This document shows, in pieces, positions 16,969 through 26,925 of a stretch of DNA of 64,000 nt. The DNA comes from Phycisphaeraceae bacterium (lineage in GTDB: Bacteria; Planctomycetota; Phycisphaerae; Phycisphaerales; Zrk34). How positions within the stretch are numbered: position 1 is the first letter of the stretch; the number at the start of each line of letters is the position of its first letter. The stretch is from positions 1-64,000 of the forward strand of contig JANQHD010000051.1 in the NCBI GenBank assembly GCA_028282805.1. The letters are read 5' to 3'. Position numbers and translations under genes: made by a program. Below the pieces are notes generated by a model. The model saw only the letters and a program-made list of their open reading frames with translations. It did not search any database and had not been told where the DNA came from.

Positions 16969-19841
16969 GTTCGCGGATCTCGGCCGACCACGAAAGCAAA
17001 GACGCGGACGTGCGGATCCCCGTGCCCGCCGACAAGCCCGCCGTGCGCCGCCGGCGCGCGGGCAAACGCACCGCCTTAGCCGCGCACGGCGAGCCGATGG
17101 TCTGGCTCACCGGCGGCTGCCTGGCGATCTGCCTGGCCATGATCGTCGGCCTGCTGGGCATGGTCTTCTGGCAGGGCGTCAAGACGTTCTGGCCCCTGCC
17201 CGTGATCCAGGTCACCACCGTCGACGGCAAGACGCACATGGGCGAACCCGCCCGCGTCCAACACTACCGCCTGACCGAGAGCATGGTCGAGGCGCTGCCC
17301 GATTCGAAACGCGCCGAAGCGGCCAAGCTGCTAACCCAGACCGAAGCCATCAAGAACTTCGCCACCGGCGAGATCGATAACATGCCCGTCGGCGAGGCGG
17401 TCCGCCGCCTGTACCGCACGGGCAACTACCGGCTGACCAGCGAGCACTTCAACTGGGTCAACGATTACGAAGTCGTCGAGACCACCCGGCCCGAGTGGGC
17501 GATGGTGATCGAACGCGAAGGGTGGGGGCGCTTCTACGGGTTCCCCGAGGCGTTCGTGGTGCAGCACCTGCGGCCGATCGGCGAACGCGAGCGGATGCTC
17601 GTCGAGGTCGAACGCCTGTTGTCGCGCGGCGTGCGCCGGCTGCCGACCGATCAGCGCCCCGCCGCCGAGGCCGTGATCGCCGGGGTGAAAAAAGAACTCC
17701 AGGCCGTGCGCAGCCAGGCGGTGGTCGATTTCATCGACGGCTTCAAATCAGACGAATCCGTCCAACGCCTCGCGCAGCTCGACAACCTCGAGACGGTCGC
17801 GCTCGACGCGCTGAAGCCGGACCAGAACGTCCGCGCCCTGCACGAGGTGTGGGAGGGCGAGCAGGCCTCGTACCAACGCTTCCGCGAGCAGCACGCTTAC
17901 GTGCGGGACAACCTCGATCGGATACACGAGATCGATCGGTACGAGGGCGGCGCCGCACGCAAGCGCGAGCGCAACGCCCGCCTGGAACTGCGCGAGATCG
18001 AGCTGGCGTACGGCAAGCGGATCCTGAAAGCCGAGCAACAGGAAGCCGCCGCCGACAAGACCAAAGAGGAGCGCGGCGGGTGGATCCAGATCGGCCAGGC
18101 CTCGCGCCGCACGATCGCCCTCGTGGAGCACGGCAACGAGATCGTCACGCAACTCAGCGTGATCGAACAGGTCAAGCTCGAGCAGACGCAACGCGCCGAA
18201 CTGCTCGACCGGGTACGCCGGCAGTACGGCAAGGACTCGCCCCGGGCGGCCCTGTTGGCGCAGGTCATCGCCGCGACCGACCGGCGGGCCGGGGCCACCG
18301 CGGCCGAGGCCCAGGCGGAGATCGACAAGGTCCGCCAGCGCATGGGCCGCCAGTTCACCTACTACGGCAAGGCGATCGGCGACGTCGGCGACGAGCTCAC
18401 CAAGCTGGTCGACGACTACATCGCGATCCAACAGGACACACGCGCCACCAACGCGGCGGTCAACACGCGCATCGCGGAGATCAAGGTCGACAACCAGCGC
18501 TTCGAATGGCGGATGCGGACCGCGCAGGGCCAGCAGGCCACGCTGCTGGTGGCCGACGTCGTCCGCGCCTACGCGCCGCAGCGGCTGGGCTTCGGCGACA
18601 AGGTCGGGGTGTACTTCTCGCGCTGGGTTGAGTTCCTCGCCGCCGACCCGCGCGAGGCCAACCAGGAAGGCGGCGTGTTCCCGCAGATCGTCGGCACCGT
18701 GCTGATGACGATCATCATGGCCATCGTCGTCGTGCCGTTCGGCGTGATGGCGGCGATGTACCTCCGCGAGTACGCCAGGGCGGGCCCGATCATCTCGGCG
18801 GTGCGGATCGCGATCAACAACCTCGCGGGCGTGCCGAGCATCGTGTTCGGCGTGTTCGGCCTGGGCTTCTTCTGCTACATGATCGGCGGCTACGTCGACG
18901 GCGGGCCGAGCGTGGTGGTGCCGGGCCGGCAGTGGTTCATCCTGATGACGGTCTTCGCCGCGATGGTCGTGTTCGGCGGGGCGTCGGCGATGTTCAACCG
19001 GGGCGGCACGAAGACGCGCGGCAGCGGCACGTCCATGGCCCTCAACGCGGTGCTGGCGTTGCCGCTGGCCCTGATCTGGGTGGCGCTGCTCGGCTTGGCG
19101 GTGGTCACGCCCTCGCTGGTCGTGCGCCTGGCGGTCGGCTTCATGTTTGTGGTCCACGCGATCTTCATCGGGCTCGCGGCGCAGCACAACCCCAACGACC
19201 AGCGCTCGACCATGCAGCGCGTCATGTTCACCTCGGGCATGATGACCTGCGTGCTGGCGTCGATCACGGCGGTGTTCCTGGTCGCGGTCACGCCGTTCTT
19301 CGACGGCTTCTACGCCGCGTCGGTCAGCGACGGCTCGCCGACGTTCGGCAAGGGGGCGCTGATCTGGGCGTCGTTCACGCTGGCGCTGCTGACGCTGCCG
19401 GTGGTGATCGTGGCGACGGAAGAGGCCTTGGCCGCGGTGCCGAACTCGATGCGCGAGGGGTCGTACGCCTGCGGCGCGAGCAAGTGGCAGACGATCAAGC
19501 GGATCGTGCTGCCGCGTGCGATGCCGGGCATCATGACGGGCATGATCCTGGCCATGGCGCGCGGCGCCGGCGAGGTGGCGCCGCTGATGCTGGTCGGCGC
19601 GGTGAAGATCGCGCCGGAGCTGCCGATTTCCACCGAGCCGCCGTTCGGCGTCAACCGCAGCTTCCTGCACCTGGGCTTCCACATCTACGACCTGGGCTTC
19701 CAGAGCCCCAACGCCGAGGCGGCCAAGCCCATGGTCTTCACGACCACGCTGCTGCTGATCCTGATCATCGCGTTGCTGAACATCGTATCGATCTGGCTGC
19801 GTACGCGGCTGCGCAAGAAGTTTGAATCCTCCGCTTTCTGA
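16965..19841 (+). CDS. pstA: phosphate ABC transporter permease with ~500-residue periplasmic insert
   Basis: The 958-residue protein compares with 296 in E. coli PstA. A basic N-terminus precedes TM1 (about 44-70, [20 protein letters not shown]). About residues 75-570 are hydrophilic, helical and rich in Glu, Arg and Gln, with likely coiled coils near 320-345 and 430-520. From about 574 the permease domain begins ([17 protein letters not shown]), with extra hydrophobic segments and the EAA loop [20 protein letters not shown] near 820-840. Its start overlaps the pstC stop by 4 bp, so the two are probably made together. The matching inserts in both permeases suggest their outer parts work as a pair. 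Confidence 0.88.
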   Translation: MSSRISADHESKDADVRIPVPADKPAVRRRRAGKRTALAAHGEPMVWLTGGCLAICLAMIVGLLGMVFWQGVKTFWPLPVIQVTTVDGKTHMGEPARVQHYRLTESMVEALPDSKRAEAAKLLTQTEAIKNFATGEIDNMPVGEAVRRLYRTGNYRLTSEHFNWVNDYEVVETTRPEWAMVIEREGWGRFYGFPEAFVVQHLRPIGERERMLVEVERLLSRGVRRLPTDQRPAAEAVIAGVKKELQAVRSQAVVDFIDGFKSDESVQRLAQLDNLETVALDALKPDQNVRALHEVWEGEQASYQRFREQHAYVRDNLDRIHEIDRYEGGAARKRERNARLELREIELAYGKRILKAEQQEAAADKTKEERGGWIQIGQASRRTIALVEHGNEIVTQLSVIEQVKLEQTQRAELLDRVRRQYGKDSPRAALLAQVIAATDRRAGATAAEAQAEIDKVRQRMGRQFTYYGKAIGDVGDELTKLVDDYIAIQQDTRATNAAVNTRIAEIKVDNQRFEWRMRTAQGQQATLLVADVVRAYAPQRLGFGDKVGVYFSRWVEFLAADPREANQEGGVFPQIVGTVLMTIIMAIVVVPFGVMAAMYLREYARAGPIISAVRIAINNLAGVPSIVFGVFGLGFFCYMIGGYVDGGPSVVVPGRQWFILMTVFAAMVVFGGASAMFNRGGTKTRGSGTSMALNAVLALPLALIWVALLGLAVVTPSLVVRLAVGFMFVVHAIFIGLAAQHNPNDQRSTMQRVMFTSGMMTCVLASITAVFLVAVTPFFDGFYAASVSDGSPTFGKGALIWASFTLALLTLPVVIVATEEALAAVPNSMREGSYACGASKWQTIKRIVLPRAMPGIMTGMILAMARGAGEVAPLMLVGAVKIAPELPISTEPPFGVNRSFLHLGFHIYDLGFQSPNAEAAKPMVFTTTLLLILIIALLNIVSIWLRTRLRKKFESSAF

Positions 19842-19861
19842 TCGGCTGGAGATCGACCATA

Positions 19862-20785
19862 ATGAAGACGACGAACATGAGCACCGAACCCATCGAATCC
19901 AGCCCCGTCGCGCCGCCGCCGGTCATGGGCGCCGACGCCGTGGCCGCGTCCAACATGGGCGGCGAGCTGCTCGACGCGATCAACCGCGGCGAGCACATCG
20001 AAAGCGAGATCCACGAGGCGATCCACACCGAGCAGATCGTGCTCGACGTGCTGAACTTCGAGCTGTGGTACGGCGCCAAGCAGGCCCTGTTCGAGATCAA
20101 CATGAAGGTGCCCAAGGGCAAGGTGACCTCGCTCATCGGGCCCTCCGGCTGCGGCAAGTCGACCCTGCTGCGTTCGGTCAACCGCATCAACGACCTGATC
20201 GACATCGTCAAGATCCGCGGCGACATGCTGCTGAACAACGACTCGATCTATGACCCCGGCGTCGACGTGATCGAGCTGCGCAAGCGCATGGGCATGGTCT
20301 TCCAGAAGCCCAACCCGTTCCCCATGAGCATCTACGAGAACGTCGTCTACCCGCTCCGCATCGACGGCGAGCGGAACAAGGGCGTGCTCGACGAGGTGTG
20401 CGAGCACTCGCTGAAGGGCGCGGCGTTGTGGGACGAGGTCAAGGACCGCCTGCACGAGAACGCGCTGGGCATGTCCGGCGGCCAGCAGCAGCGGCTATGC
20501 ATCGCCCGCGCGATCGCCGCCGAGCCCGAGGTGCTGTTGATGGACGAGCCCTGTTCGGCGCTCGACCCGATCGCCACGGGCAAGATCGAAGACCTCATCG
20601 AGGAGCTCAAGGGCGAGTACTCGATCCTGATCGTGACCCACAACATGCAGCAGGCGTCGCGCGCCAGCGACTACACGGCGTTCATGTACCTCGGGCGCCT
20701 GGTCGAGTACGGGCCGACGAAAGACGTGTTCACCAACCCGCACCTGCGCGAGACGCAGGACTACATCTCGGGGCGTTTCGGGTAA
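19862..20785 (+). CDS. pstB: phosphate ABC transporter ATP-binding protein
   Basis: PstB is the ATPase that drives phosphate import through PstCA. The 307-residue protein has Walker [10 protein letters not shown] at 93-101, the signature MSGGQQQRL, Walker B VLLMDEP with the PstB-typical CSALDP, and the switch THNMQQA. The first 58 or so residues are an extra Pro/Ala-rich and then acidic segment absent from the 257-residue E. coli protein; its role is unknown. GGAGA lies about 9 nt before the ATG at 19862; another ATG 15 bp downstream is possible. It sits 20 bp after pstA in the pst operon. Confidence 0.95.
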   Translation: MKTTNMSTEPIESSPVAPPPVMGADAVAASNMGGELLDAINRGEHIESEIHEAIHTEQIVLDVLNFELWYGAKQALFEINMKVPKGKVTSLIGPSGCGKSTLLRSVNRINDLIDIVKIRGDMLLNNDSIYDPGVDVIELRKRMGMVFQKPNPFPMSIYENVVYPLRIDGERNKGVLDEVCEHSLKGAALWDEVKDRLHENALGMSGGQQQRLCIARAIAAEPEVLLMDEPCSALDPIATGKIEDLIEELKGEYSILIVTHNMQQASRASDYTAFMYLGRLVEYGPTKDVFTNPHLRETQDYISGRFG

Positions 20786-20852
20786 GTGATTTTGAGTGTT
20801 GTTTGGTTTTGCCGCTGTACTTCGCGGCGTATTTGCATAAGAATAAAGAGCC

Positions 20853-21524
20853 ATGTCCATCCACCTGCAACGACAATTCGACAAGTTGAAGAAGCTGATC
20901 CTCTCGCTGGGGGCCATGGTGGAAGAAGCGCTCGAGGCTTCGCTGCGCGCCGTGGAGAACCGCGACGCCGAGCTCGCCGACAAGGTGATCGCCGGCGACA
21001 AGAAGATCGACATGATGGAGATCGACGTGGAGGAGGAGTGCCTGCACACCCTCGCCCTGCACCAGCCGGTGGCGTTCGACCTGCGTTACGTCGTGGCGGT
21101 GTTGAAGATCAACAACGACCTGGAGCGGATCGCGGACCTGGCGACGAACATCTGCGAGCAGGCGATCTTCCTGGCCGAGCACGAGGTGGCGGCGGAGATC
21201 CCCTACGACATGCACGGCATGTCGCTCAAGGCGCGTGAGATGGTCAAGCGGGCGCTCGACGCGCTGGTCAACGTCGACCCCAACACCGCGCAGGCGGTGC
21301 GCGACATGGACGAGCAGGTCGACGACATGCACCGCGAGATGTACGTGCAGGTCGAGCGGGCGATCCGCGACAACCCGCACCAGCTGACGCAGCACATCCA
21401 TTACCTCAACGTCTCGCGTCAGCTCGAACGCATCGGCGACCACGCCTGCAACATCGCCGAGGACGTGCTGTACATGGCCAAGGGCGACATCGCCCGCCAC
21501 CACGTCACCCGCGTCGAGGCCTGA
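20853..21524 (+). CDS. phoU: phosphate signalling complex protein PhoU
   Basis: PhoU links the Pst transporter to Pho regulon control and represses it when phosphate is plentiful. The 223-residue all-helical protein has two PhoU repeats (about 1-105 and 110-220). The metal-binding motifs are seen as EIDVEEECLHTLALHQPVA and NNDLERIADLATNICE in repeat 1, and RQLERIGDHACNIAEDV in repeat 2. It is the last gene of the pst block, 67 bp after pstB. In most bacteria PhoU acts through the kinase PhoR, which is not encoded nearby. Confidence 0.95.
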   Translation: MSIHLQRQFDKLKKLILSLGAMVEEALEASLRAVENRDAELADKVIAGDKKIDMMEIDVEEECLHTLALHQPVAFDLRYVVAVLKINNDLERIADLATNICEQAIFLAEHEVAAEIPYDMHGMSLKAREMVKRALDALVNVDPNTAQAVRDMDEQVDDMHREMYVQVERAIRDNPHQLTQHIHYLNVSRQLERIGDHACNIAEDVLYMAKGDIARHHVTRVEA

Positions 21525-21557
21525 GGTTTGTCGTTATAGGTTGGCTGGCCGGCGCGT

Positions 21558-21563
21558 TATAAT
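21558..21563 (+). promoter_or_regulatory. -10 element before the efflux operon
   Basis: A perfect TATAAT lies at 21558-21563, 52 bp before the chosen start of the adaptor gene and 33 bp after phoU. No good -35 is visible at 16-18 bp. If used, transcription would begin near 21570, making the ATG at 21582 an unlikely start. Confidence 0.45.
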
Positions 21564-21614
21564 CGCGTCTGCTATCATTCCATGCGTGGGCGGGTCGACG
21601 CAGGGAGTTGTCTC

Positions 21615-22763
21615 ATGGCCATCTGCACAAAAAAGTCCAAGCTCATGGGGCTGGTGGTCGGGCTGTTGCTGTTCGTCGGCGGCGTGCTCGCGGTCGTTTT
21701 CTTCAAGGGGGGCGACGCCGAGCCGGCGCCCGAGTTGGTCGTCCGGCCCTTGAAGACCGCGGTGATCGGCACGCCCCACGCCGAGGGCGAGCTCGAGTTC
21801 CCCGGCAAGGTCAAGGCCGGCGAGGAGGCGGACCTGTCGTTCGAGGTCTCCGGCCGGATCAAGGAACTGCGGGTCAAGAAGGGCGACGAGGTGACCAAGG
21901 GCCAGCTCATCGCTGCGCTGGACCCGCGCGACTTCCAAAACGACCTGGACGTGGCGATCGCCGAGCGTGACCGCGCCAAGGCGCAGTACGAGCGCATGGA
22001 AAAGGCCGGCAAGCTCAACGCCGTGTCCAAGCAGGAGGTCGACAACGCGCTGGCCGCGTTCAACCAGGCCAAGGCCGTCGTCGACACCAAGCAGAAGGCC
22101 ATGGAAGACACCCGGCTCTACGCGGACTTCGACGGCGTCATCGCCGACAAGTTCGTCGACAACTTCCAGACCATCCAGGCCAAGCAGCCGGTCGTGCGCC
22201 TGCAGGACAACACCACGGTCGAGATCGAGATCGCCGTGCCCGAGGACCAGATCGTTCAGGCCAACGCCGAGGAGCGGTTCATCAAGTTTCTTGCGACCTT
22301 CGACTACCTGCCCGACACGCAGTTCGAGCTGACCGTCAAGGAGTGGTCGACCGAGGCCGACCCGTCGACGCAGACCTTCGCCGTGGCCTTCCAGATGCCC
22401 GCGCCCGACCAGGAGGAAACCGGCCTGCGCATCCTGCCGGGCATGACGGCCACGGTCCACGTGCACCGCTCCGCGGCCGGCGCGACCGAAGGGCCCGCCA
22501 CCTTCGCCGTCGCGCTCGACGCCGTGCCCATCGACGACGCGACCGGCAGGTACTTCGTCTGGAAGGTCGAGCCCGCCGAGGCAAACGGCGAGTTCAAGGT
22601 GCGCAAGACGTTCGTCGAGGTCGGCGAGATGACCGGCGACCGCATCGTCATCAGGTCCGGCGTCCGATCCAACGATCGCATCGCCACGGCCGGCGTCAAC
22701 CTCCTGCGCGACGGGCAAGTCGTCCGCCTCTACCACGCCGATGAAACGGGGTCGGCCGGATGA
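21615..22763 (+). CDS. RND efflux periplasmic adaptor subunit
   Basis: The 382-residue membrane fusion protein has an N-terminal membrane anchor (LMGLVVGLLLFVGGVLAVVF), then the paired lipoyl halves (AGEEADLSFEVSGRIKELRV with VTKGQLIAALD, and YADFDGVIADKFVDNFQTI) around a helical hairpin (about 105-155) and a beta-barrel region. It bridges the inner-membrane pump to an outer-membrane channel. I chose the ATG at 21615 because AGGGAG lies just upstream; the in-frame ATG at 21582 lacks a ribosome site. The stop overlaps the pump start as ATGA. No outer-membrane factor is encoded in this operon; one lies at 45601. Confidence 0.9.
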   Translation: MAICTKKSKLMGLVVGLLLFVGGVLAVVFFKGGDAEPAPELVVRPLKTAVIGTPHAEGELEFPGKVKAGEEADLSFEVSGRIKELRVKKGDEVTKGQLIAALDPRDFQNDLDVAIAERDRAKAQYERMEKAGKLNAVSKQEVDNALAAFNQAKAVVDTKQKAMEDTRLYADFDGVIADKFVDNFQTIQAKQPVVRLQDNTTVEIEIAVPEDQIVQANAEERFIKFLATFDYLPDTQFELTVKEWSTEADPSTQTFAVAFQMPAPDQEETGLRILPGMTATVHVHRSAAGATEGPATFAVALDAVPIDDATGRYFVWKVEPAEANGEFKVRKTFVEVGEMTGDRIVIRSGVRSNDRIATAGVNLLRDGQVVRLYHADETGSAG

Positions 22764-25700
22764 ACATCGCCGAAGCTTCGATCCGATACAAGACGGTCAC
22801 CATCGTCTTCACGCTGTTGATCATCGGCGGCGGCGCCCTCGCGTACGAAAAGCTCGGCCGGCTCGAAGACCCCGAGTTCACCATCAAGGACGCCAAGGTA
22901 TTCACCTTCTACCCCGGCGCCAGCGCGGGGGAGGTCGCCGACGAGGTCACCGACACGCTCGAGACCGCCATCCAACAGCTCGGCCAACTCGACGACGTGA
23001 CCAGCACGTCCGAGCCGGGCAAGTCGACCATTACCGTCTCCATCAAGGACAACTACGACAAGCGGCGCCTGCCTCAGGTGTGGGACGAGCTGCGCCGAAA
23101 GGTCAACGACGCCCAGCGCCAGCTGCCGCCGGGCGCGTCGACCTCGATCGTGTACGACGACTTCGGCGACGTGTACGGCGTGTACTACGCGGTGTACGGC
23201 GACGGCTTTTCTTACCAGGAACTCAAGGAGTACGCCAAGCTGCTCCGCCGCGAGCTGCTGCTGTGCGACGACGTGGCGAAGGTCGACCTCTTCGCCGACC
23301 AGCAGGAGGTGATCTACGTCGAGATCTCCACCGCGCGCCTCAGCCAGCTCGGCCTCTCGCCCGATGTGATCCGCAACACCCTCGCCGGCCAGAACCTCGT
23401 CGCGCCCTCGGGCAAGGTGGTCGTCGACAGCAAGTACATCCGCATCGAGCCCAGCGGCGAGTTCGCCAGCGTCGAGGACATCGGCAACCTGCTGATCGTG
23501 CAGGACGACGCGACCGCGTCGAAGCTGTACCTGCGCGACATCGCCAGGGTCTGGCGCGGCTACGAAGACCCGCCGTCCATGATCATGCGCTACAACGGCA
23601 AGCCCGCCATCGGCATCGGCATCTCCACCGTCGAGGGCGGCAACGTCATCACCATGGGCGACAGCCTCGACCGGCGCCTCGCCGAGCTCGTGGAAGAGAC
23701 CCCGATCGGCATCGAGATCGGCGTCATCGCGCACCAGGCCCAGGCCGTGAACACCGCGGTCAACGGGTTCATGATCAGCCTCGCCGAGGCGGTGGCGATC
23801 GTGATCGGCGTGCTCATGATCGCCATGGGGTTGCGCAGCGCACTGCTCATCGGCTTCATCCTCATCCTCACCGTGCTCGCGACGTTCATGGTCATGCAGG
23901 CGCAGGGCGTCATGCTCGAACGCATCAGCCTCGGCGCGCTGATCATCGCGCTGGGCATGCTCGTCGACAACGCGATCGTCGTCGTCGAGGGCATCATCAT
24001 CGGCATCCAGCGCGGCCAGGGCCGTGTCGAAGCCGCCGTCGGCATCGTCAAGCAGACGATGTGGCCGCTGTTCGGCGCGACGGTCGTGGCCGTGCTCGCG
24101 TTTGCGGCGATCGGCGTCTCGCAGGACTCCACCGGCGAGTACTGCCGCTCGCTGTTCCTCGTGATCCTCTACTCGCTCATGCTCAGCTGGGTGCTGGCCA
24201 TCACCATCACGCCGTTCTTCGGGGTGTTGTTCCTTCAGGCGCCCAAGGTCGCGGAAGGCGAAGACCCCTACGGCGGGCTGCTGTTCACGGTCTACCGCGC
24301 TTGCCTGTCGTTCGCGATCCGCGCCCGCTGGCTGACGGTGCTCATCCTCGTGGCGATGCTGTTCGCTTCGATCTGGGGTTTCGGGTTTGTGAAAAACAGC
24401 TTCTTCCCCGACTCGACCCGCCCGCAGTTCATGGTCCACTTCTGGATGCCCCAGGGCACGCACATCACCGAAACCGAAGCGGAACTCGAGCGGTTGGAAA
24501 ACGCGATCCGCAACGACCTCGGCCCGGTCAGCGATGAGTTGACCGACGTGTCTTCGTTCGTCGGCGGCGGGGCGTTGCGCTTCCTGCTGACCTATGCGCC
24601 CGAGGAGGCCAACGACTCGTACGGCATGCTGCTCGTGTCGGTCAAGGACTACACGAAGATCATGACCGACATCATCCCCGCGATCCAGACGCACGCCGAG
24701 GAGCACTTCCCCGATGCGCAGGTGTTCGGCCGGGCGTTCATGCTCGGCCCGGGCGAGTCGCAGAAGATCCACTGCCGCCTGCGCGGGCCCGATGTCGAGG
24801 TGCTCCGCGAGCTTGCCGCACAGGTCGAGCGGTACATGTACGAAACGCCCGACGCGGTGGACATCATGTCCGACTGGCGGCAGCGCGTGCCGCTCGTGCG
24901 CCCGGTCGTGGCCGAGACCCAGGCCCGCAACGCGGGCATCACCCGCGCCCAGATCGCCGCGGCGCTCGAGATCACCTTCTCCGGCGAACAGGTCGGCGTC
25001 TACCGCGAGGGCGACGAGCTGCTGCCGATCATCGGGCGCAGCCCGGCCGACGAACGCAACGACATCGACCAGCTCAACCGCGTGTTCATCTGGAGCCCCG
25101 TGGCGCGCAAGAACATCCCGCTGCGCCAGGTCGTGCTCGGTTTCGAATCCGTCAGCGACAACCCCATCATCCGCCGCCGCGACCGGTTGCCGTGCATCAC
25201 CGTCAAGTGCGACCCGACCCCCGGCCTCACCGCCGAGCCCGTGCGGCGGGCGGTCGCGCAACGCATCGACGAAGCCAGGGCAAAGGGCGGGTTCAACCTG
25301 CCCCTCGGTTACGAGCTCGTCTGGGGCGGCGAGTACGAAGACTCGACCAAGGCCCAGGGCGCGCTGATGTCGAAGCTGCCGGTCTTCTTCCTGTTGATGG
25401 TCCTCGTCGTGGTCTGCCTGTTCAACAACATCCGTCAGCCGCTGGCGATCTTCCTCACGGTGCCGCTGGCGGTCATCGGGGTGACGGTCGGGCTGTTGTC
25501 GACCGGCCAGCCGTTCGGGTTCATGGCGCTGCTGGGGTTCCTTTCGCTCACCGGCATGCTCATCAAGAACGCGATCGTGCTCGTCGACGAGATCAACGCG
25601 CAGATCAACTCGGGCAAGCCCCGCTTCAGCGCGATCGTCGACTCGGGCGTCAGCCGCATGCGCCCCGTGTCCATGGCGGCGCTGACCACCGTGCTGGGCA

Positions 25701-25849
25701 TGATCCCGCTGCTGGCCGACGCGTTCTTCGTCGCCATGGCCGTGACCATCATGTTCGGCCTGGCGTTCGCCACCGTGCTGACGCTGGTGGTGGTGCCGGT
25801 GCTCTACGCGATCTTGTTCCGGGTGCGCAACGACGAGGTCGCCGCTTAG
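22760..25849 (+). CDS. RND-family efflux pump, inner-membrane transporter
   Basis: The 1029-residue protein has the two-fold AcrB-like plan: TM1 near residues 13-32, a large periplasmic loop, a block of TM helices (about 335-540), a second loop and a second TM block (about 860-1020). In TM4 it reads LGMLVDNAIVVVEGI where AcrB has two consecutive Asp, so the proton-relay pair is Asp-Asn; this variant is seen in other RND branches. The substrate cannot be read from sequence. It is translationally coupled to the adaptor gene. Its stop TAG overlaps the convergent GH130 stop within the 4 bases TTAG. Confidence 0.93.
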   Translation: MNIAEASIRYKTVTIVFTLLIIGGGALAYEKLGRLEDPEFTIKDAKVFTFYPGASAGEVADEVTDTLETAIQQLGQLDDVTSTSEPGKSTITVSIKDNYDKRRLPQVWDELRRKVNDAQRQLPPGASTSIVYDDFGDVYGVYYAVYGDGFSYQELKEYAKLLRRELLLCDDVAKVDLFADQQEVIYVEISTARLSQLGLSPDVIRNTLAGQNLVAPSGKVVVDSKYIRIEPSGEFASVEDIGNLLIVQDDATASKLYLRDIARVWRGYEDPPSMIMRYNGKPAIGIGISTVEGGNVITMGDSLDRRLAELVEETPIGIEIGVIAHQAQAVNTAVNGFMISLAEAVAIVIGVLMIAMGLRSALLIGFILILTVLATFMVMQAQGVMLERISLGALIIALGMLVDNAIVVVEGIIIGIQRGQGRVEAAVGIVKQTMWPLFGATVVAVLAFAAIGVSQDSTGEYCRSLFLVILYSLMLSWVLAITITPFFGVLFLQAPKVAEGEDPYGGLLFTVYRACLSFAIRARWLTVLILVAMLFASIWGFGFVKNSFFPDSTRPQFMVHFWMPQGTHITETEAELERLENAIRNDLGPVSDELTDVSSFVGGGALRFLLTYAPEEANDSYGMLLVSVKDYTKIMTDIIPAIQTHAEEHFPDAQVFGRAFMLGPGESQKIHCRLRGPDVEVLRELAAQVERYMYETPDAVDIMSDWRQRVPLVRPVVAETQARNAGITRAQIAAALEITFSGEQVGVYREGDELLPIIGRSPADERNDIDQLNRVFIWSPVARKNIPLRQVVLGFESVSDNPIIRRRDRLPCITVKCDPTPGLTAEPVRRAVAQRIDEARAKGGFNLPLGYELVWGGEYEDSTKAQGALMSKLPVFFLLMVLVVVCLFNNIRQPLAIFLTVPLAVIGVTVGLLSTGQPFGFMALLGFLSLTGMLIKNAIVLVDEINAQINSGKPRFSAIVDSGVSRMRPVSMAALTTVLGMIPLLADAFFVAMAVTIMFGLAFATVLTLVVVPVLYAILFRVRNDEVAA

Positions 25850-26916
25850 CAGTCGACCATGCGAGACATCAACTCGTCGACCGACCACACGACGACGGCC
25901 GTGGCCGTGTCGGCTGCGCCGTAGTACACGAGCAACCGGCCGCCGCGCTCGACCGCGCTGGTAGGGAACACCACGTTGGGCACGAAGCCGTCGACCTCGT
26001 AATCGGTCTGCGGCGCGATGATCGGCCCGTCGCTGTGCGCGATCACGCGCGACGGGTCGTCGCCGGCGAGCAACACCGCGGCGCCGAAGTAGCTGCCGAC
26101 GTGCGCCTCTTCGCTGTCGACGGTGCGGTCGTTGCCGTGGTAGATCACCAGCCAGCCGCGCTCGGTCAACACCGGCGGGCACCCGCCGCCGATGCGCCCC
26201 GCCGACCATTGGCCGCCCGGCACCGTCAACGGGGTGTGCCGGCCCCAATGCATCAAGTCATCGGAATACGCAAGCCATATCTCGGGCGGGCTGAAATGCG
26301 TGCGCGGGTTGGGCCGGTGCATGGCGACGTACCGGCCGCCCACCTTTTGCGGGAACAGCACCACGTCTTTGTTTTCCGGCGGGAAGATCACGCCGTGGCG
26401 TTCGAAGCTGGCAAAGTCGGTGGTCGACGCCAGCGCGGTCGCCGCGCCGTGCGGCGAGACCGCGACGTGCGTGATCCAGTACCGGCCGTCGAGTTTCGTG
26501 ATGCGCGGGTCTTCCACGCCAAACGCTTCGTAAAGCAACGCCGGGTCGAAACGCGCCGCCGCTTTGATCGCCGCGGGGTCGACGTGCAAGCCGTCGCCGC
26601 TGCGCACGATGCGCAGGTGCGAGGTGAACGTCAGCCGGGTGCGCCCATCGCGCTGCTCAACCACGCGCGGGTCGACGGGGCGCAGCGCATCGTTGGCCAG
26701 CCAATCGATGACGATGCCGCCCTCGTGCCAACGCGGCAGCGCCGTGTGACCGTCACGCCGCTCGGCCACGGCCTCGGCCACACGCACCACGATCGCCACG
26801 CCGTCATCGGTGTCGATCACGCCCGGGTTGAACGCGCTGACGATACGCAGGCGTTCGTCGGTGGGCGTGAGGTCGGCAGGGCGGAGCAACAGCTTATTTT
26901 CAAGTCGTGTCAGCAT
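25846..26916 (-). CDS. GH130 family glycoside phosphorylase or hydrolase
   Basis: The 356-residue protein has the five-bladed GH130 layout: SAFNPGVI at 27-34, EGGIVIDWL near 65, and the catalytic-type motif FGVEDPRIT with Asp136. Characterised GH130 enzymes are mostly beta-mannoside phosphorylases or mannosidases acting in the cytoplasm; no signal peptide is seen. The subfamily and linkage cannot be decided here. It is the last gene of a four-gene operon, 9 bp after a Gfo/Idh/MocA dehydrogenase gene, which suggests that a manno- or gluco-type oligosaccharide is both cleaved and oxidised. Confidence 0.88.
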   Translation of the reverse strand: MLTRLENKLLLRPADLTPTDERLRIVSAFNPGVIDTDDGVAIVVRVAEAVAERRDGHTALPRWHEGGIVIDWLANDALRPVDPRVVEQRDGRTRLTFTSHLRIVRSGDGLHVDPAAIKAAARFDPALLYEAFGVEDPRITKLDGRYWITHVAVSPHGAATALASTTDFASFERHGVIFPPENKDVVLFPQKVGGRYVAMHRPNPRTHFSPPEIWLAYSDDLMHWGRHTPLTVPGGQWSAGRIGGGCPPVLTERGWLVIYHGNDRTVDSEEAHVGSYFGAAVLLAGDDPSRVIAHSDGPIIAPQTDYEVDGFVPNVVFPTSAVERGGRLLVYYGAADTATAVVVWSVDELMSRMVDC

Positions 26917-26925
26917 ATGTTCATT

